A DNA stretch of 64,000 bases from Caprella mutica (taxonomy: Eukaryota; Arthropoda; Malacostraca; Amphipoda; Caprellidae), in NCBI GenBank assembly GCA_947561585.1, contig CANNZV010000258.1, positions 248,001 through 312,000 on the forward strand, in the 5' to 3' direction. Made by a program: the position numbers and the translations under genes. Of this stretch, positions 50,001 to 57,240 are shown in pieces. How positions within the stretch are numbered: position 1 is the first letter of the stretch; the number at the start of each line of letters is the position of its first letter. The notes below the pieces were generated by a model, which ran no database searches, was not told the DNA's origin, and was given only the letters and a program-made list of their open reading frames with translations.

Positions 50001-53000
50001 AATAAATCAATAGTTCATTATAACTTTTAAAATGCAATCACTCAAATTACATAACGAGTTCGTTCAGCTTTGTTAATTAGCTTCCTTGTAAATAGTTTTG
50101 AGAAGCCTCAACTAAAAAATATGTTAATTTTCTTTGCTCAGATGTCAGATTTGGATTCTGTTGATGACTTATCAGTTTCTCTGATTGGTGCCGACGCAAC
50201 TCATTTCATAGGAGAAACTGAATCTGATATTTCTTCAATCTATCTCATTGAGCCTGCAGCTTGTACTGAAGTGTGCGACGTCACAATTAAAGCATCGGAT
50301 GGAGACCAATCGTCAGCAGAAAGGAATATTCATGTATGATTATATCTAATCTGTGCTGTCTTAGAATGTATGTAATTAATAAATTCAATAGTCAATATCT
50401 ACATTCTCAGAAAGAAAGCTATGCCAAAGTGAATGAAGATTAGGAGAAGACTACAATTAATCTCCTACGGTCTACTATTACTTTATCTCATACTTTCTTA
50501 TCAATGTTCTTATGTAATATTCAAATATTTATTGACATGGAATATTAAAAGATCGCATTTAAGATCTAATAATATTTGCTTAACCCGAAATGTAGCGTAT
50601 GTCATTCGTATGAAAATTATATGATGTTATTTTCTGAAAAGAATGTCTTCACAGACTCATTTTCTTTCAGGTCACCAGCCTCTCAATGGACAGTATCTTC
50701 ACAGTTGAGTTTGCGAGTCTAACATCCACTGAAATTGAGAGCACAATTCAAGACATTTCCAATAGTCAGAACGATAAAGAAATAAATATTCTCTACATGA
50801 CAGTCCTGGAAGGTGAGGCCGGTAGACGGACTAGAAGAAGAAAACCAAGGGCTTTAACAAAAGCTGGTGGTGGAGAATGGACGACTAAATCACACATTTA
50901 CGGATTCAATTCGGATGGAAGTCTACTTAATCTTGAGGATATGAATGAGTGCGTATTAGAGAAGTAACTTAATGAGACCAATATTGTAGCACAGTTAGAC
51001 CCATTAACTGACTGAAATGATTGATATTGAAATAAAACAATAATATTTTATATTCTGTATCTATATAGATAAAAATACCAATATTACTGGCAATAATATC
51101 CCGTATCATAAAATATTCCTAGATAAATTGAATAAGCAATTACAGCCATCTGAATCATTATTAATAACAATTTAATAATATCACTCAACATAATCTGTAA
51201 GACCAAATTGAGTTCGATACAAATTCAAATTAATTCCAACTTTTAAAATTCGAATCACCTATTTTTTTATACTAAAAAAACTATTTTCTTACAGAGTGTT
51301 ATCATCCGAGTCTCTAAAAGCTGAAACATTCACAGAAAAAGAAGTTTTCAATCCACCAGGAGGAGATGCCACTGACATCAGTGGCTACCAGGCAGCTGTA
51401 GGGGTACTGGGAGCACTGGTCGGATTGGTTCTGATTGCAATGGTTGCTGGATTCGTTTTGTACAAGAAAAAATATTTCCATGTCACTAAAAATCCAAGGA
51501 GGTAACAAAAGATGAAAGTAAAAACTTTATATATACTATGTAATTATATATGTTTTAACTGTTAAATTGAAATCATTTTTTTACCGCGATATAGCCATGT
51601 ACCCCATTCACAGGAAGCAATCGACACTGCAAGGAGTGAGTACCTTGGGATCTGAGTATCCTAACCACGGCTATGAGGACAATGAGATGAAGAGAGTGTA
51701 AGAAGATCAACACACTTGCTTTAATTTATAATAAGCAAACAATAATATCTATTTGATATATCAAAGATGCTATTTCATTTTATCAATTTAATTTTGACCA
51801 TAGCCATAATCAAAACATCCACCTACATTGATCATATATATTCATTATATGATCCTACATAGAAAGTTATAGTTGGGCCATAGAAGATGGATTTCTAAAT
51901 TAAATCTACAATGGCCCACCATAACTCTCTTCATTCATTTACATGTCAGTTAAGTTTAAATTCTTTTCCTAAGTAGAGGGGATAGCGTCAGTACAGCTAG
52001 CAGTGGCTACGCACAAGAAAACACTAATCAACAACCTTCAGCACCGCCTGTAATTGGTAAGCTTCAGAGAGGAAGTTATGGTGGGGCCACCAAAAAATCT
52101 TCTACGACCCCACCATCTCTTTTTCTCATGGTAGTTACCCCATTGCAACTTTATTAGAAAACCTCCGTTTGATATTGTTCCAGAGTGTCTCTTATATGTT
52201 ACAATGTTTCATAACTTCTTACAATTAATAAGATTCATATTCAAACTATAATAAATCAAGAATTTTTTATTCTTTTCATGTGAACCATTCTTCAGATAAA
52301 TAACAAACTTGAGGCATTACTAAAATACTAAAATAATACTAAATTCCTAAGGAGACCAATACCGGCCCGGAAGAAGTAGCGACTCCGATCAAGTAGCGTC
52401 ATTCACGGCATTTAGAGGAAGGGAAGAAGAAGAAAACAGGAAGACTGGTGATAAAAATTACACTAGAATAAACAAATTTAGATAATAATAATTATTAATG
52501 ATACAATATTATTATTAATTAGACATAGTTAATTATTAGTAACAAAATATAAATTGACTAATTGAATGAAACTGTTTAACATGATTTGAGATTTGTCAGA
52601 GTTGAATTTATAATAATTCAGAGAGAAATAGAGAAGTTTTTCGTGTGCTTTATCTCGACGTTAATGTTAAAAAAAAATTAAATTAAATGCAAAATATTCT
52701 CAGATAGAAATTATGATGTCCGGAAAACTGCCGAAGCGGAAAACTGCCAGGCGGAATACAGCCAGTCACTTACTGGCAATTTACGCATTTTTTTTACTTT
52801 TCTTAAATATTATATAGTTATAAACACATTATAGGAATACTTTAATTTATATAAAAACGGCGTTAACCCTTCATTAAGGAGTCATTAATTTTTGCAGCAA
52901 TAACTACATATATATTGTTCAATACTCAAAGGAAAATAATATTTCAACAAAGCTACTTTATCAACTTTCTGTATTTACAGCTTCTTCGAGTCCCTTGTTT

Positions 53001-54884
53001 TTAATTTCCTATGACGTCAGCAATATAGCCTTTTGTTCCGAAGCAAACTTTAAACCCCGTGTACTGATTTGTGATTACTAGCTAATTATATAGATATTCT
53101 CATACTTATATAATTTTAAACTATAGAACATATCAAGTGAATGCTAATTCCACTTAAATGTATGTTTAATATTTATTACATTTATATTTTTATTCTCCAT
53201 GTCAATAACATCTTCATTTTTACCATTTTCATTTATATGTATAAAGTATTATTAATTTATATACAACCCATTTCGACCGAGTGAAATTGTCAGAGAATTA
53301 GAATAGGTAATAGCAGTATAAAAAATCATTGATGTTGGGTTGCAAATTCTAAATATTTCTTAAACATAAGCGAATATTAAGCTTGAAGGGTTATCAATTC
53401 TCAAATTATACACAAATAAAAGGAAAAATAAAAACCTACACCCGCTATGAAATGATAATGTAAAGATGCGTTTTGTAAACAAAAAAATTGTACTCTGTCC
53501 CTAATACAATTATTTCCTTGTTTCTCCTCTTAGTATTTTATAAGAAAGGTTTTATTCTTTAATTTATTTTTTATATTTGATTCATTTTTAAAATACATAA
53601 ATAATAATGTTTTTTTCTATTTTCTAATCAATTTGACTGCATTTTACTATCATTAAAAGTCATAAGTCATTAAATTCCCAGTAAGTAACAGACAGTTTTT
53701 TTCCGCCTGGCAATTTTCAGTCTAGCAGTTTTCCGCCTGGTAGTTTTCTGTGTACCAGAAATTAAACATATATCGCCTGCATTTTATCACAATTAATTTT
53801 GCATTATACATATACCTCCAATCAATGCAATGAGTTCAGGTTTTCAATATAGAACATGAGCTACCATCGTAATTTCTAAGTTATCATTTATTCTATTTTC
53901 AGCTCCAAATTACTCTCCAGTTTACAAAAAGAAATCAACTCAACCTTCAATTTACTCAGAAAATAAACTTGCAACGGACGGAGAGATCGAAAAACCATCT
54001 TTCGAAAGCACGACTAGCAGGTGCATATAAACTTTAACTTCACGCGAATTCATATTAGGGAAATGGGTGGCATGAGGAAATATTAACCTAAGAATAGTTA
54101 TTTTAAGTTATATTAGAAAATAATGACCACCCAATTGCAGAGACAAAGTAACAGCCTTCCCTGTGGTGCAAGTGAGACAGAAAAAAGAGCCACCAAGTAC
54201 ATCGGCAACAGCTGTAAAACCAATCATGAAAAACAAGAAAGAGGTTTCTAATATTTTTGAATTAATTATTTTATAAACAATTGTTTTTTTTTTTCAAACA
54301 TTATAAAAATTTATCACTACTTACAGGGAAATGATTCACCGTCAACAACTAAATCCTCAAAGTCAAGTCCTTCAGGTGGTGTTTCCCGGGTAAGTTTCTA
54401 AATACACTATTGATTTAGAATCTAAAAAATTAACGAGGTGATGGAAATGAGATGCTTAATCGATGGTAACTCAGAAGAACCTTTTCTAATATTTAAAAAA
54501 TATCATATAACCATTTTTAAAGTGTAAAAACTTACAATTTCACTCTGTCAATTTGATGAATTATCTATTTTTAGATAATTTTCTTTTCAATAATCAATGA
54601 TAGATTCATGAAATGCTCTTTTTTCATAACCACTTTATCTCAATTGCAATTTAAGATTTAATTTAGATGGCAAAATGACAACTTACGAAAATTGATTTAA
54701 TAAAGTTAATTATACAGTTTTTAAAAGAGCTACTGCTCAATATAATATTACTAATTCACAGAAAGTTAATTCATCAACCGCTGAGCCATCTTTTGAGTCC
54801 GAGAGGAAGAAATCAGTTGACTTCAAAGTTCTGGTGGATGTGAAGAAATTCAAACAACCTGAAGAAGAAACGACTTCTATATAA
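21054..54884 (+). CDS. Cadherin-like single-pass transmembrane protein, 25-exon gene model
   Basis: Hand-built model with GT-AG introns and fully consistent phases. Exons: 21054-21114, 40958-41220, 41617-41664, 42085-42213, 42666-42872, 42964-43083, 43173-43266, 43383-43498, 45757-46582, 47320-47580, 48232-48471, 48582-48721, 48817-48994, 49164-49320, 49848-49992, 50142-50333, 50671-50948, 51295-51501, 51614-51697, 51974-52056, 52352-52447, 53903-54020, 54141-54243, 54327-54389, 54762-54884. CDS is 4332 nt, 1443 residues. Seen: hydrophobic signal peptide (1-18), cadherin-style strands with KATDGDND and FFTIDSST (about 255-350), Cys/Thr stalk (about 380-610), linker, further cadherin-style repeats with VEDINDEAP (about 956-964), RRTRRRK (1111-1117), TM helix (about 1185-1208), cytoplasmic tail rich in Ser, Lys and Glu. 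Known: cadherin repeats bind calcium at such DxND linkers and mediate adhesion. Inferred role: cell-surface adhesion or receptor protein. Weakest points are the link from exon 1 to exon 2 and the 3' end of exon 10. No specific orthologue is recognised. Confidence 0.8.
21618..22204. mobile_element. 587-bp inverted-repeat element in cadherin intron 1
   Basis: Arms of about 160 bp (21618-21777 and 22034-22204) are inverted copies: AAGGTACTGCGTACATGTG against the inverse AAGGTACTGCATTCATATG, with shared GCATTCGGGTGCCACAGG-like and GTTTAAACTTATACAATG blocks. A third partial copy of the CACCCGAGGTGTCACAGG segment lies in the loop. Short ORFs here are not convincing. Confidence 0.65.
22380..23440 (+). 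pseudogene. Degenerate Tc1-like transposase relic
   Basis: Fragments across frames resemble a Tc1-family transposase. The early part includes [20 protein letters not shown] near 22700. Later come [12 protein letters not shown] near 22980, [11 protein letters not shown] near 23200, and a well preserved C-terminus [16 protein letters not shown] followed by [16 protein letters not shown], ending at a stop near 23440. It is uninterrupted where its relative at 28.7-30.3 kb has an insertion. Numerous stops show it is dead. Confidence 0.6.
23873..24829 (+). mobile_element. MULE-like element with tandem-repeat inverted termini (unit GGACGAATTGTC)
   Basis: Left arm from 23873 (GGTGTCTGGACTATTCGTCG, then CCGGACAATTCGTTGCCG) and right arm ending 24829 (GGGGACGAATTGTCGAAACT) are inverted copies of a ~12-15 bp unit. 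The 7-nt cap then GG matches other members. A MULE transposase C-terminus lies inside. I could not find a convincing target duplication. Confidence 0.65.
24096..24335 (+). pseudogene. C-terminal fragment of a Mutator-like (MULE) transposase
   Basis: Reads [20 protein letters not shown], then [20 protein letters not shown], then [11 protein letters not shown] with a stop. The arrangement HPxxWxFIxxL, a basic KRKYRD segment, a ILNVxxxY helix and a final LxxxAHNIxF is, from memory of the family, the conserved C-terminal tail of animal MULE (Phantom-like, FLYWCH-associated) transposases. The catalytic domain is absent. Located just inside the right tandem-repeat terminus, as expected for the 3' end of the gene. 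Confidence 0.7.
24858..25254 (+). repeat. Possible solo LTR-like segment
   Basis: Contains GCATATAAATAGC (TATA-like) about 240 bases ahead of GTAATAAACACTCTCCC (AATAAA-like), the layout of an LTR promoter and poly(A) signal. In between is a 24-bp tandem repeat (25005-25100). No partner LTR, primer-binding site or duplication was found, so this is weak. Confidence 0.25.
25005..25100. repeat. 24-bp tandem repeat GAGTGTATTGGCACCACTCA
   Basis: Nearly four copies of a 24-bp unit. Each unit begins with GAGTG and contains CACTC, so single units can form small hairpins. Confidence 0.75.
25466..26594. mobile_element. MULE-like element with tandem-repeat inverted termini (unit GGAAAATTTCGCCGT)
   Basis: Left arm 25466-25580 repeats GGAATTTTCGCCGT, GGAAAATTTGCCGT and variants; right arm 26495-26594 contains the inverted series (AACGGCGAAATTTCC, GGCGAAAATTCCG). 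Caps GGTTCTA and GGTGACT are each followed by GG. Flanking 9-mers match only 6/9. The interior holds a 27-A tract (26039-26065) at the end of what may be a retroposed insert. Confidence 0.65.
25860..26065 (+). repeat. Possible SINE-like retroposed segment ending in 27 A
   Basis: A 27-base A run at 26039-26065 ends a segment that includes TGGCTAAATAGTGG (A-box-like) and GGTTCGCATC (B-box-like, about 100 bases later). The box spacing is longer than in typical tRNA-derived SINEs and no target duplication was confirmed, so this is only a suggestion. Confidence 0.25.
27095..28463. mobile_element. MULE-like element with tandem-repeat inverted termini (unit GGTGGAATTTTCC)
   Basis: Left arm (27095-27195) holds GGTAAATTCCACCGCGG and variants; right arm (28360-28463) holds the inverted form (GGTGGAATATTCCGTGG, GGTGGAACTTTCTGTGG). 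Caps are CGTGGCC and AGTTCTA, each followed by GG. Flanking 9-mers GTAATATGT (27086-27094) and GTATTATGT (28464-28472) match 8/9, as expected for a MULE duplication. No transposase is recognised inside. Confidence 0.72.
29248..30060 (-). mobile_element. Internally deleted Tc1/mariner element nested in an older relic
   Basis: An 813-bp element flanked by TA at 29246-29247 and 30061-30062, with TIRs beginning CAGGGTGCGGAGAAAGTC. On the minus strand it encodes the DNA-binding half of a transposase and the extreme C-terminus, with the catalytic core deleted. It lies inside a second transposase relic. The homologous uninterrupted copy near 22400 shows the original TA target, so the insertion is directly demonstrated. 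Confidence 0.85.
29512..29916 (-). pseudogene. Transposase DNA-binding domain, catalytic core deleted
   Basis: Read on the minus strand: [20 protein letters not shown], then CGRPRTAS and [17 protein letters not shown], matching the paired-like helix-turn-helix domain and GRPR hook of Tc1/mariner transposases. After about 105 family-like residues the frame runs into unrelated sequence. A C-terminal remnant ([11 protein letters not shown] and [14 protein letters not shown] in another frame) follows toward 29380, so the D-D-D core between them is missing. It may still bind its own TIRs, which is speculative. Confidence 0.75.
30303..31595 (+). mobile_element. Nearly complete Tc1/mariner element with DD37D transposase
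   Basis: A 1293-bp element flanked by TA on both sides (30301-30302 and 31596-31597). Its inverted repeats of about 27 bp differ at one position (left end AGGGTGGGGCGTAAGTTTGG). It encodes one transposase with a single frameshift (next entry). This is the best preserved transposon in the window, so its insertion into cadherin intron 1 is relatively recent. Confidence 0.9.
30456..31519 (+). pseudogene. Tc1/mariner DD37D transposase, one frameshift
   Basis: The N-terminal part (30456 to about 30778) has two helix-turn-helix units ([15 protein letters not shown] onward and [19 protein letters not shown]) and a GRPR-type hook ([12 protein letters not shown]). The frame then shifts by a lost base near 30775-30782 and resumes [20 protein letters not shown]. 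Catalytic triad seen: D in [10 protein letters not shown] in [12 protein letters not shown] in [12 protein letters not shown]. Thirty-seven residues separate the last two, which is the DD37D signature of maT-like elements rather than DD34E Tc1 or DD34D mariner. Without the frameshift it would be full length (about 350 residues). Confidence 0.88.
31921..32397. mobile_element. 477-bp inverted-repeat element with CpG-rich ends
   Basis: Left arm AATTTACCGAATTGTACGAT then CTCGAGAGTGGGCTGCGCG; right arm is the inverse with AATTTACAGAATTGCGCAAT and CTCGAGAGTGCGCTGCG. Arms are about 55 bp. The left arm is followed by CATATAAAAGAC, a TATA-like sequence. No ORF of note. Confidence 0.6.
32525..32842. 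mobile_element. Interspersed repeat family R, copy 3
   Basis: Contains two internal segments with TGACCTTGACCTCTGCAG and TGACCTTGACCTTTGACC, each followed by CTCTCAAAATCT, GGTTCCTGGATAATGACT (or GGTTCCTTGATAATGACT) and CAAATTTCAGGGCAATTT-like blocks. Ends are degenerate. Lies just before the 5.7 kb element. Confidence 0.6.
33175..33780 (+). pseudogene. Mariner-like transposase relic inside the 5.7 kb repeat-bounded element
   Basis: Early part reads [20 protein letters not shown] then [16 protein letters not shown] (second helix-turn-helix). Middle includes [20 protein letters not shown] (second aspartate, FQQDGA). The end reads [20 protein letters not shown] followed by GHF, the usual C-terminus. 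Frameshifts and stops occur throughout. Confidence 0.7.
33947..35130. repeat. Satellite array, ~20-bp unit ATTGCCCACCATAATCCTTT
   Basis: About 55-60 copies of a 20-bp unit. The first part has a CCTTT ending, and from about 34440 the ending becomes CTTTC. Variants drop or gain one or two bases. The array is non-coding and continues beyond a 389-bp insertion as a related 23-bp array. Confidence 0.92.
35134..35522. mobile_element. 389-bp MITE inserted in the satellite
   Basis: Terminal repeats CCCAAGCAAC and GTTGCTTGGG bound a non-satellite interior that also has the internal inverted pair CCCATGTTGGCAC / CCCATGTTGGCACAATG region. Satellite units abut both sides. Termini resemble the CCCAGGTAGCAA ends of the 110-bp MITE at 58373, suggesting a shared family. 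Confidence 0.65.
35525..37851. repeat. Satellite array, ~23-bp unit ATAATATATCATTGCCCACCAT
   Basis: About 100 copies of a 23-bp unit differing mainly at ATATCAT versus CTATCAT and by a CA insertion (CCCACACCAT). These variants recur in fixed order, for example a ~71-bp block of one 25-bp and two 23-bp units, so the array has higher-order structure from repeated block duplication. The minus-strand ORF over it is only a by-product. Confidence 0.93.
38243..38475. repeat. AT-rich tandem repeat, ~14-bp unit AAATTTATTTACAT
   Basis: About a dozen imperfect copies, inverting near 38430 (GTAAATAAATTTTGG then TTTTATGTAAATAAATT), so the end can fold on itself. Lies inside the right side of the 5.7 kb element. 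Confidence 0.75.
38920..39908 (+). mobile_element. Tc1/mariner relic with long inverted repeats
   Basis: A 989-bp element flanked by TA (38918-38919 and 39909-39910). Ends start CAGGGTGGGTCAAAAAAACT and the mirrored end reads CAGGGTGGGCCAAAAA; arms extend about 170-200 bp, sharing the block ATCAATATTGATGC / GCATCAATATTAAT. A C-terminal transposase fragment lies inside. It is located 1 kb upstream of cadherin exon 2. Confidence 0.8.
39369..39590 (+). pseudogene. C-terminal fragment of mariner-like transposase
   Basis: Reads [19 protein letters not shown], then after frameshifts [17 protein letters not shown]. This corresponds to the third-aspartate region (WPPRSxDxTPxDFFLxG) and the terminal MRRRIxxxQ segment of DDE transposases. 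It is too damaged to function. Confidence 0.7.
39909..40957. other. End of cadherin intron 1
   Basis: AT-rich sequence between the mariner relic and exon 2, with a pyrimidine-rich acceptor (TTATTTTCTCACCAACAG) at its end. No other exon was recognised. Confidence 0.4.
40958..43498 (+). CDS. Exons 2-8: N-terminal cadherin-type ectodomain
   Basis: Seven exons with good splice sites encode about 325 residues: [12 protein letters not shown] at the start, a region ending in [11 protein letters not shown] (exon 5), then a clearer cadherin repeat across exons 6-8 ([36 protein letters not shown], then IIYIVK running into ASDGT of exon 9). Order and spacing match the beta-strand pattern of a CA domain. 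Cysteines in the first two exons suggest disulfides. The block is duplicated with very high identity at 3040-5822. The intron after exon 8 carries a 2.15 kb MULE-like insertion absent from the other copy. Confidence 0.8.
43774..44046. mobile_element. Short inverted-repeat element (MITE) within the intron 8 insertion
   Basis: Ends TTTAAAGGGGTAGTAAACCC (left) and TTCTGCCCCTTTAATTTA (right) are inverted matches of about 14 bp around a ~270-bp non-coding interior. The superfamily is not clear. Confidence 0.45.
44099..44420 (+). pseudogene. MULE transposase fragment (pre-C-terminal region)
   Basis: Reads [15 protein letters not shown], shifts frame, then [16 protein letters not shown], a stop, and after it [20 protein letters not shown], then [20 protein letters not shown] followed by [12 protein letters not shown]. 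The order VPxEDVxxAYxxL, FxxxFExTYI, FWNVxxR, HxAM, DIWKPI matches the region just before the C-terminus in animal MULE transposases. Two breaks at least; inactive. Confidence 0.6.
44660..45525 (+). mobile_element. Tc1-like relic nested in the intron 8 insertion
   Basis: Inverted flanks near 44680-44755 (TTGTAATACTTTGACC, GAATTTAGTGGAAGCAAA) and 45470-45525 mirror each other. Between them the plus strand reads [20 protein letters not shown] (second catalytic aspartate) and, in another frame, [20 protein letters not shown] (third aspartate region) of a Tc1/mariner-type transposase. It is broken by several stops. Confidence 0.6.
45757..46582 (+). CDS. Exon 9: Cys/Thr-rich TCPxC repeat stalk
   Basis: A single 826-nt exon, open throughout in the frame set by exon 8 (phase 0 in, phase 1 out, donor gtattc). 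After finishing the cadherin repeat ([23 protein letters not shown]) it becomes a low-complexity stalk of repeated TCPPC, TCPTC, TCPAC and similar CxxC motifs spaced by short Thr/Ser/Glu runs. A 29-residue block is repeated twice (from SECPTC and from SDCPTC). The many CxxC pairs plus dense Thr and Ser suggest a disulfide-stabilised, probably O-glycosylated extended stalk. There is no Met near its start, so a Met-initiated ORF search would miss it. Confidence 0.78.
47320..47580 (+). CDS. Exon 10: Ser/Thr/Pro-rich mucin-like linker
   Basis: Acceptor cctcttcag precedes 47320. The frame reads [16 protein letters not shown] and continues Thr/Ser/Pro-rich. I end it at the CCAG|gtattg donor after 47580, which keeps the exon phase 1 to phase 1 and 261 nt long, so it can be included or skipped without a frameshift. 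The same frame stays open to 47984, but beyond 47657 an 18-bp minisatellite reads as an unlikely LIQHQI repeat. An alternative donor inside that array could extend the exon. Confidence 0.55.
47657..47970. repeat. 18-bp minisatellite GATTCAACATCAGATATT
   Basis: About 17 copies just after cadherin exon 10. One frame reads [12 protein letters not shown] repeats, similar in style to the exon 10 linker (DSTPDV). That frame is offset from exon 10 by a shift near 47640. It was therefore either once coding or seeded from the exon and now lies in intron 10. Confidence 0.9.
48232..50948 (+). CDS. Exons 11-17: membrane-proximal cadherin-type ectodomain
   Basis: Seven exons (48232-48471, 48582-48721, 48817-48994, 49164-49320, 49848-49992, 50142-50333, 50671-50948) carry on from the Thr/Ser linker. 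Cadherin signatures seen: [12 protein letters not shown] at the repeat start, [26 protein letters not shown], and [13 protein letters not shown] in exon 15 (the classic calcium-binding linker), then SDLDS and KASDGD. Exon 17 diverges into a membrane-proximal region with [10 protein letters not shown], a plausible proprotein-convertase site. The last codon of exon 17 is completed by exon 18 across a gtgcgt donor. Confidence 0.8.
51295..51501 (+). CDS. Exon 18: transmembrane helix
   Basis: Encodes a short juxtamembrane stretch rich in Glu and Asp, then [20 protein letters not shown] followed by [10 protein letters not shown]. The ~24-residue glycine-rich hydrophobic run ended by a Lys cluster is a textbook single-pass type I anchor, with the following sequence cytoplasmic. 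Acceptor ttacag precedes 51295 and donor gtaaca follows 51501; both phases match neighbouring exons. Glycines spaced along the helix could support dimer packing, which is inference only. Confidence 0.85.
51614..54884 (+). CDS. Exons 19-25: cytoplasmic tail and stop codon
   Basis: Seven short exons (51614-51697, 51974-52056, 52352-52447, 53903-54020, 54141-54243, 54327-54389, 54762-54884) encode a ~220-residue hydrophilic tail rich in Ser, Lys, Glu and Pro. Readable motifs include [33 protein letters not shown] and the C-terminal QPEEETTSI followed by TAA at 54882. I do not see a classical beta-catenin-binding region, so this is not a classical cadherin tail. The final TTSI resembles a class I PDZ ligand (S/T-x-hydrophobic), which is inferred. 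The exon 21-22 intron hosts a 1.04 kb MULE-like element. Confidence 0.78.
51865..51926. repeat. 62-bp hairpin (AGTTATAGTTGGGCCA ends) in intron 19
   Basis: AGTTATAGTTGGGCCA and TGGCCCACCATAACT are inverted matches around a 30-base loop. A related half (AGTTATGGTGGGGCCACC at 52074) lies in the next intron, and GGTGGGGCCATG occurs at 9551. Confidence 0.5.
52715..53756. mobile_element. MULE-like element with tandem-repeat inverted termini (unit GGCGGAAAACTGCCA)
   Basis: Left arm 52715-52765 contains GGAAAACTGCCGAAGC, GGAAAACTGCCAGGC; right arm 53690-53756 the inverse (GCCTGGCAATTTTCAG, GCCTGGTAGTTTTCTG). Caps GATGTCC and GGTACAC. Flanking 9-mers AGAAATTAT (52706-52714) and AGAAATTAA (53757-53765) match 8/9. 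It sits in cadherin intron 21 and is non-coding. Confidence 0.75.
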
Positions 54885-57240
54885 ATATACACAGATTAGA
54901 ATTGCTTCTATACCACATCATTAAATGCATAATATCATCACTATAACAATAATTTGCACTGGCAAGTCCTTGTGCTTGCACTTATTAATAATCAATTTGT
55001 TTGAAGGCCTATAAATTATCAGATAAATATTTAAAAAAAGACGTGGGTGAATTTTGGGTTCCGGGATCTGCTTTTCAAATTGTGTAACTAAGAGAGCAGG
55101 TAATGAAAATAAAGAGGAGCCTCAATTAATTGCTCAATTAATTGCTCCATACCATAACCTGCTTTCTGAGTCCAAATGGAGTAGCCACTGAAAATTTTAA
55201 ATTTTGAGTCTACGAATAAGTAATTTAGTTTCACTCATCAATTCATATCCTGAAAAAGCCAAATGGTGAGTCTTTCGCGACAGAATATAGCCTTTCATAT
55301 ATTTTATCATTATTTTCCTCTTTGTTGAAATAAAATTATTCTAATTTCTTGATTATTAAAAATTACATTGTTCGATTTTACTAACCTTCTATGTGTGTAA
55401 TTGTAAATGTTAGCAATAGAATTACTTTGAAATCATTTAATTGTTTCATCAATAAAATGAATGATTTAAATTTGTTTAAACTAGCTTATATAGCCCTTAC
55501 TAAATATATCTGAGCAAATTACTATTGAGACTACTTTTACCTTTTGAATATTTGATTTATTGTCTTAATTTTTGATGGGAAAATTCTAATTTTTTAGTGA
55601 AAATATCTATCGTAATAATGCAATTGGACATTTCAGTAAATTCGTCAGCAAAGTTGAATAAATATTGGAAATAGAAGCCAAGCTACTGTAACTTATTTCT
55701 CTATTTAATATTTCTCCAATTGTGCATGAGAAAGGTTTTCTATTTTGAGGTTTACGGATCTATAATGGACCAGAAATTTGAAAAGCGGATTTAGGTTTTC
55801 GAGCTTGGATCGTATATCAAACATTTTAAAATTCAAATCATCTTTTCTGATAAATAATAAAAGTAATGAATGGGTAATTTTTCAGTGTAATTGTTGACAA
55901 CATGAAGAAGAAACTACAAGTCATTTTGTTTTTGTTTTCTTATCATCTTCATATCTTAGAATCGTGTTTTCTCAAACAAGGCGATCATCTTCTCTTATCT
56001 CAGAACATGACCATTCATTGACAAAATCATGCTGTGGGCATACACTAGCAAATACACTTCTATTTACGAAATCAAAATAAGGTAGTGACTTGCTATAACA
56101 TTTATATTGCCAATGCAAATGTTCTTGAAGGATTATATCTCAATAGAACTTTATTTTTCTGCTAATAATATCTGTGTGGGCATCAAAATATCAAATACAT
56201 TACAATTTTCACAATGTATCGTAAAGTATCGCCTTCTATTGACTGAGATTGAGTGACATAATTCTAGAGAGCTTCTTGTACTTCCCTCATTCAAGTGACT
56301 GAGATTGTAATGTATAGTGATGCTTACATTGCTCATTCATTTCACATTAGGAATGCACTCGTGAATTCATTCTTCTCAGATTGATGTTATATCTTTCTAT
56401 AAATTAAATGCTATAATCAAAATATGAATAACAGTGTGAGCTACAAACTCTACGGAGTCAATACTTTTAATACTTTATACTTTAAAAGGACGTATCTGTC
56501 CCCACAATAAAAAGATTTATATAGTATATTATTTTAATTTACATATATTTATAGTTTAATACGCTTCTATAGTTTGCCTATATATTACATGGATATTATT
56601 AAATACTTATTTTTCATTTCAGGACATGAAGAGTTAAATCCTGTTCTAAGGACTGGTTAAATTCTTTTGTCGCTGTGAAGTGGTAAACTGTGCTTTGTTT
56701 AGATATGGAATCATCCTGAATTTTGAATGCTTACATAATTAAATATACGAACTGTATTAAATCATATTCATTAATAAATTATTCTGATTCAGCAAGTTCA
56801 TTTCCATCATTAATTCCTGTAGTAGTACATATTATATCTAAAATACCTACATCCTATTTTCTATTGTTTCTTCATCTAAAATAGCTACTTTCTTATTTTC
56901 TATTGGCTACATCCTAACTCATTTACTTCACAGGAGTTCACTATATAGAGGTACTGTAACTAGGAAATTTATTGCTTACATGACCTATCTCGGAACAGAA
57001 AATTATTATAGTTTAAAAGAATAATAGTGTTTATTCATGAAAAGAATATGTTCTATTAAAAAATATTTATTTTTCACAAAGAGAATAGTTTTTTCATGTA
57101 AGGAATATTCTTTATTTTAAATATGCTCAAGACTATATTTTTATATAAAGCACATATTGTCACAAACCTAGTTATTACAGTAGCAAGGGTCTTTAATTAA
57201 GTTAATACAGTAAACTCTGAAAAAAATGGAAAATAATATA
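54885..57240. other. 3' flank of the cadherin-like gene
   Basis: Contains candidate poly(A) hexamers near 55329 and 55657, then AT-rich DNA without recognised genes or repeats. An acceptor-like TTTTTCATTTCAG at 56610-56622 is not followed by an open exon matching the gene. Confidence 0.4.
55329..55334 (+). promoter_or_regulatory. Candidate polyadenylation signal of the cadherin-like gene
   Basis: This is an AATAAA hexamer about 445 bases after the stop codon at 54882-54884; a second lies near 55657. The position is reasonable for a 3' UTR end, but AT-rich background makes chance matches common. Confidence 0.3.
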
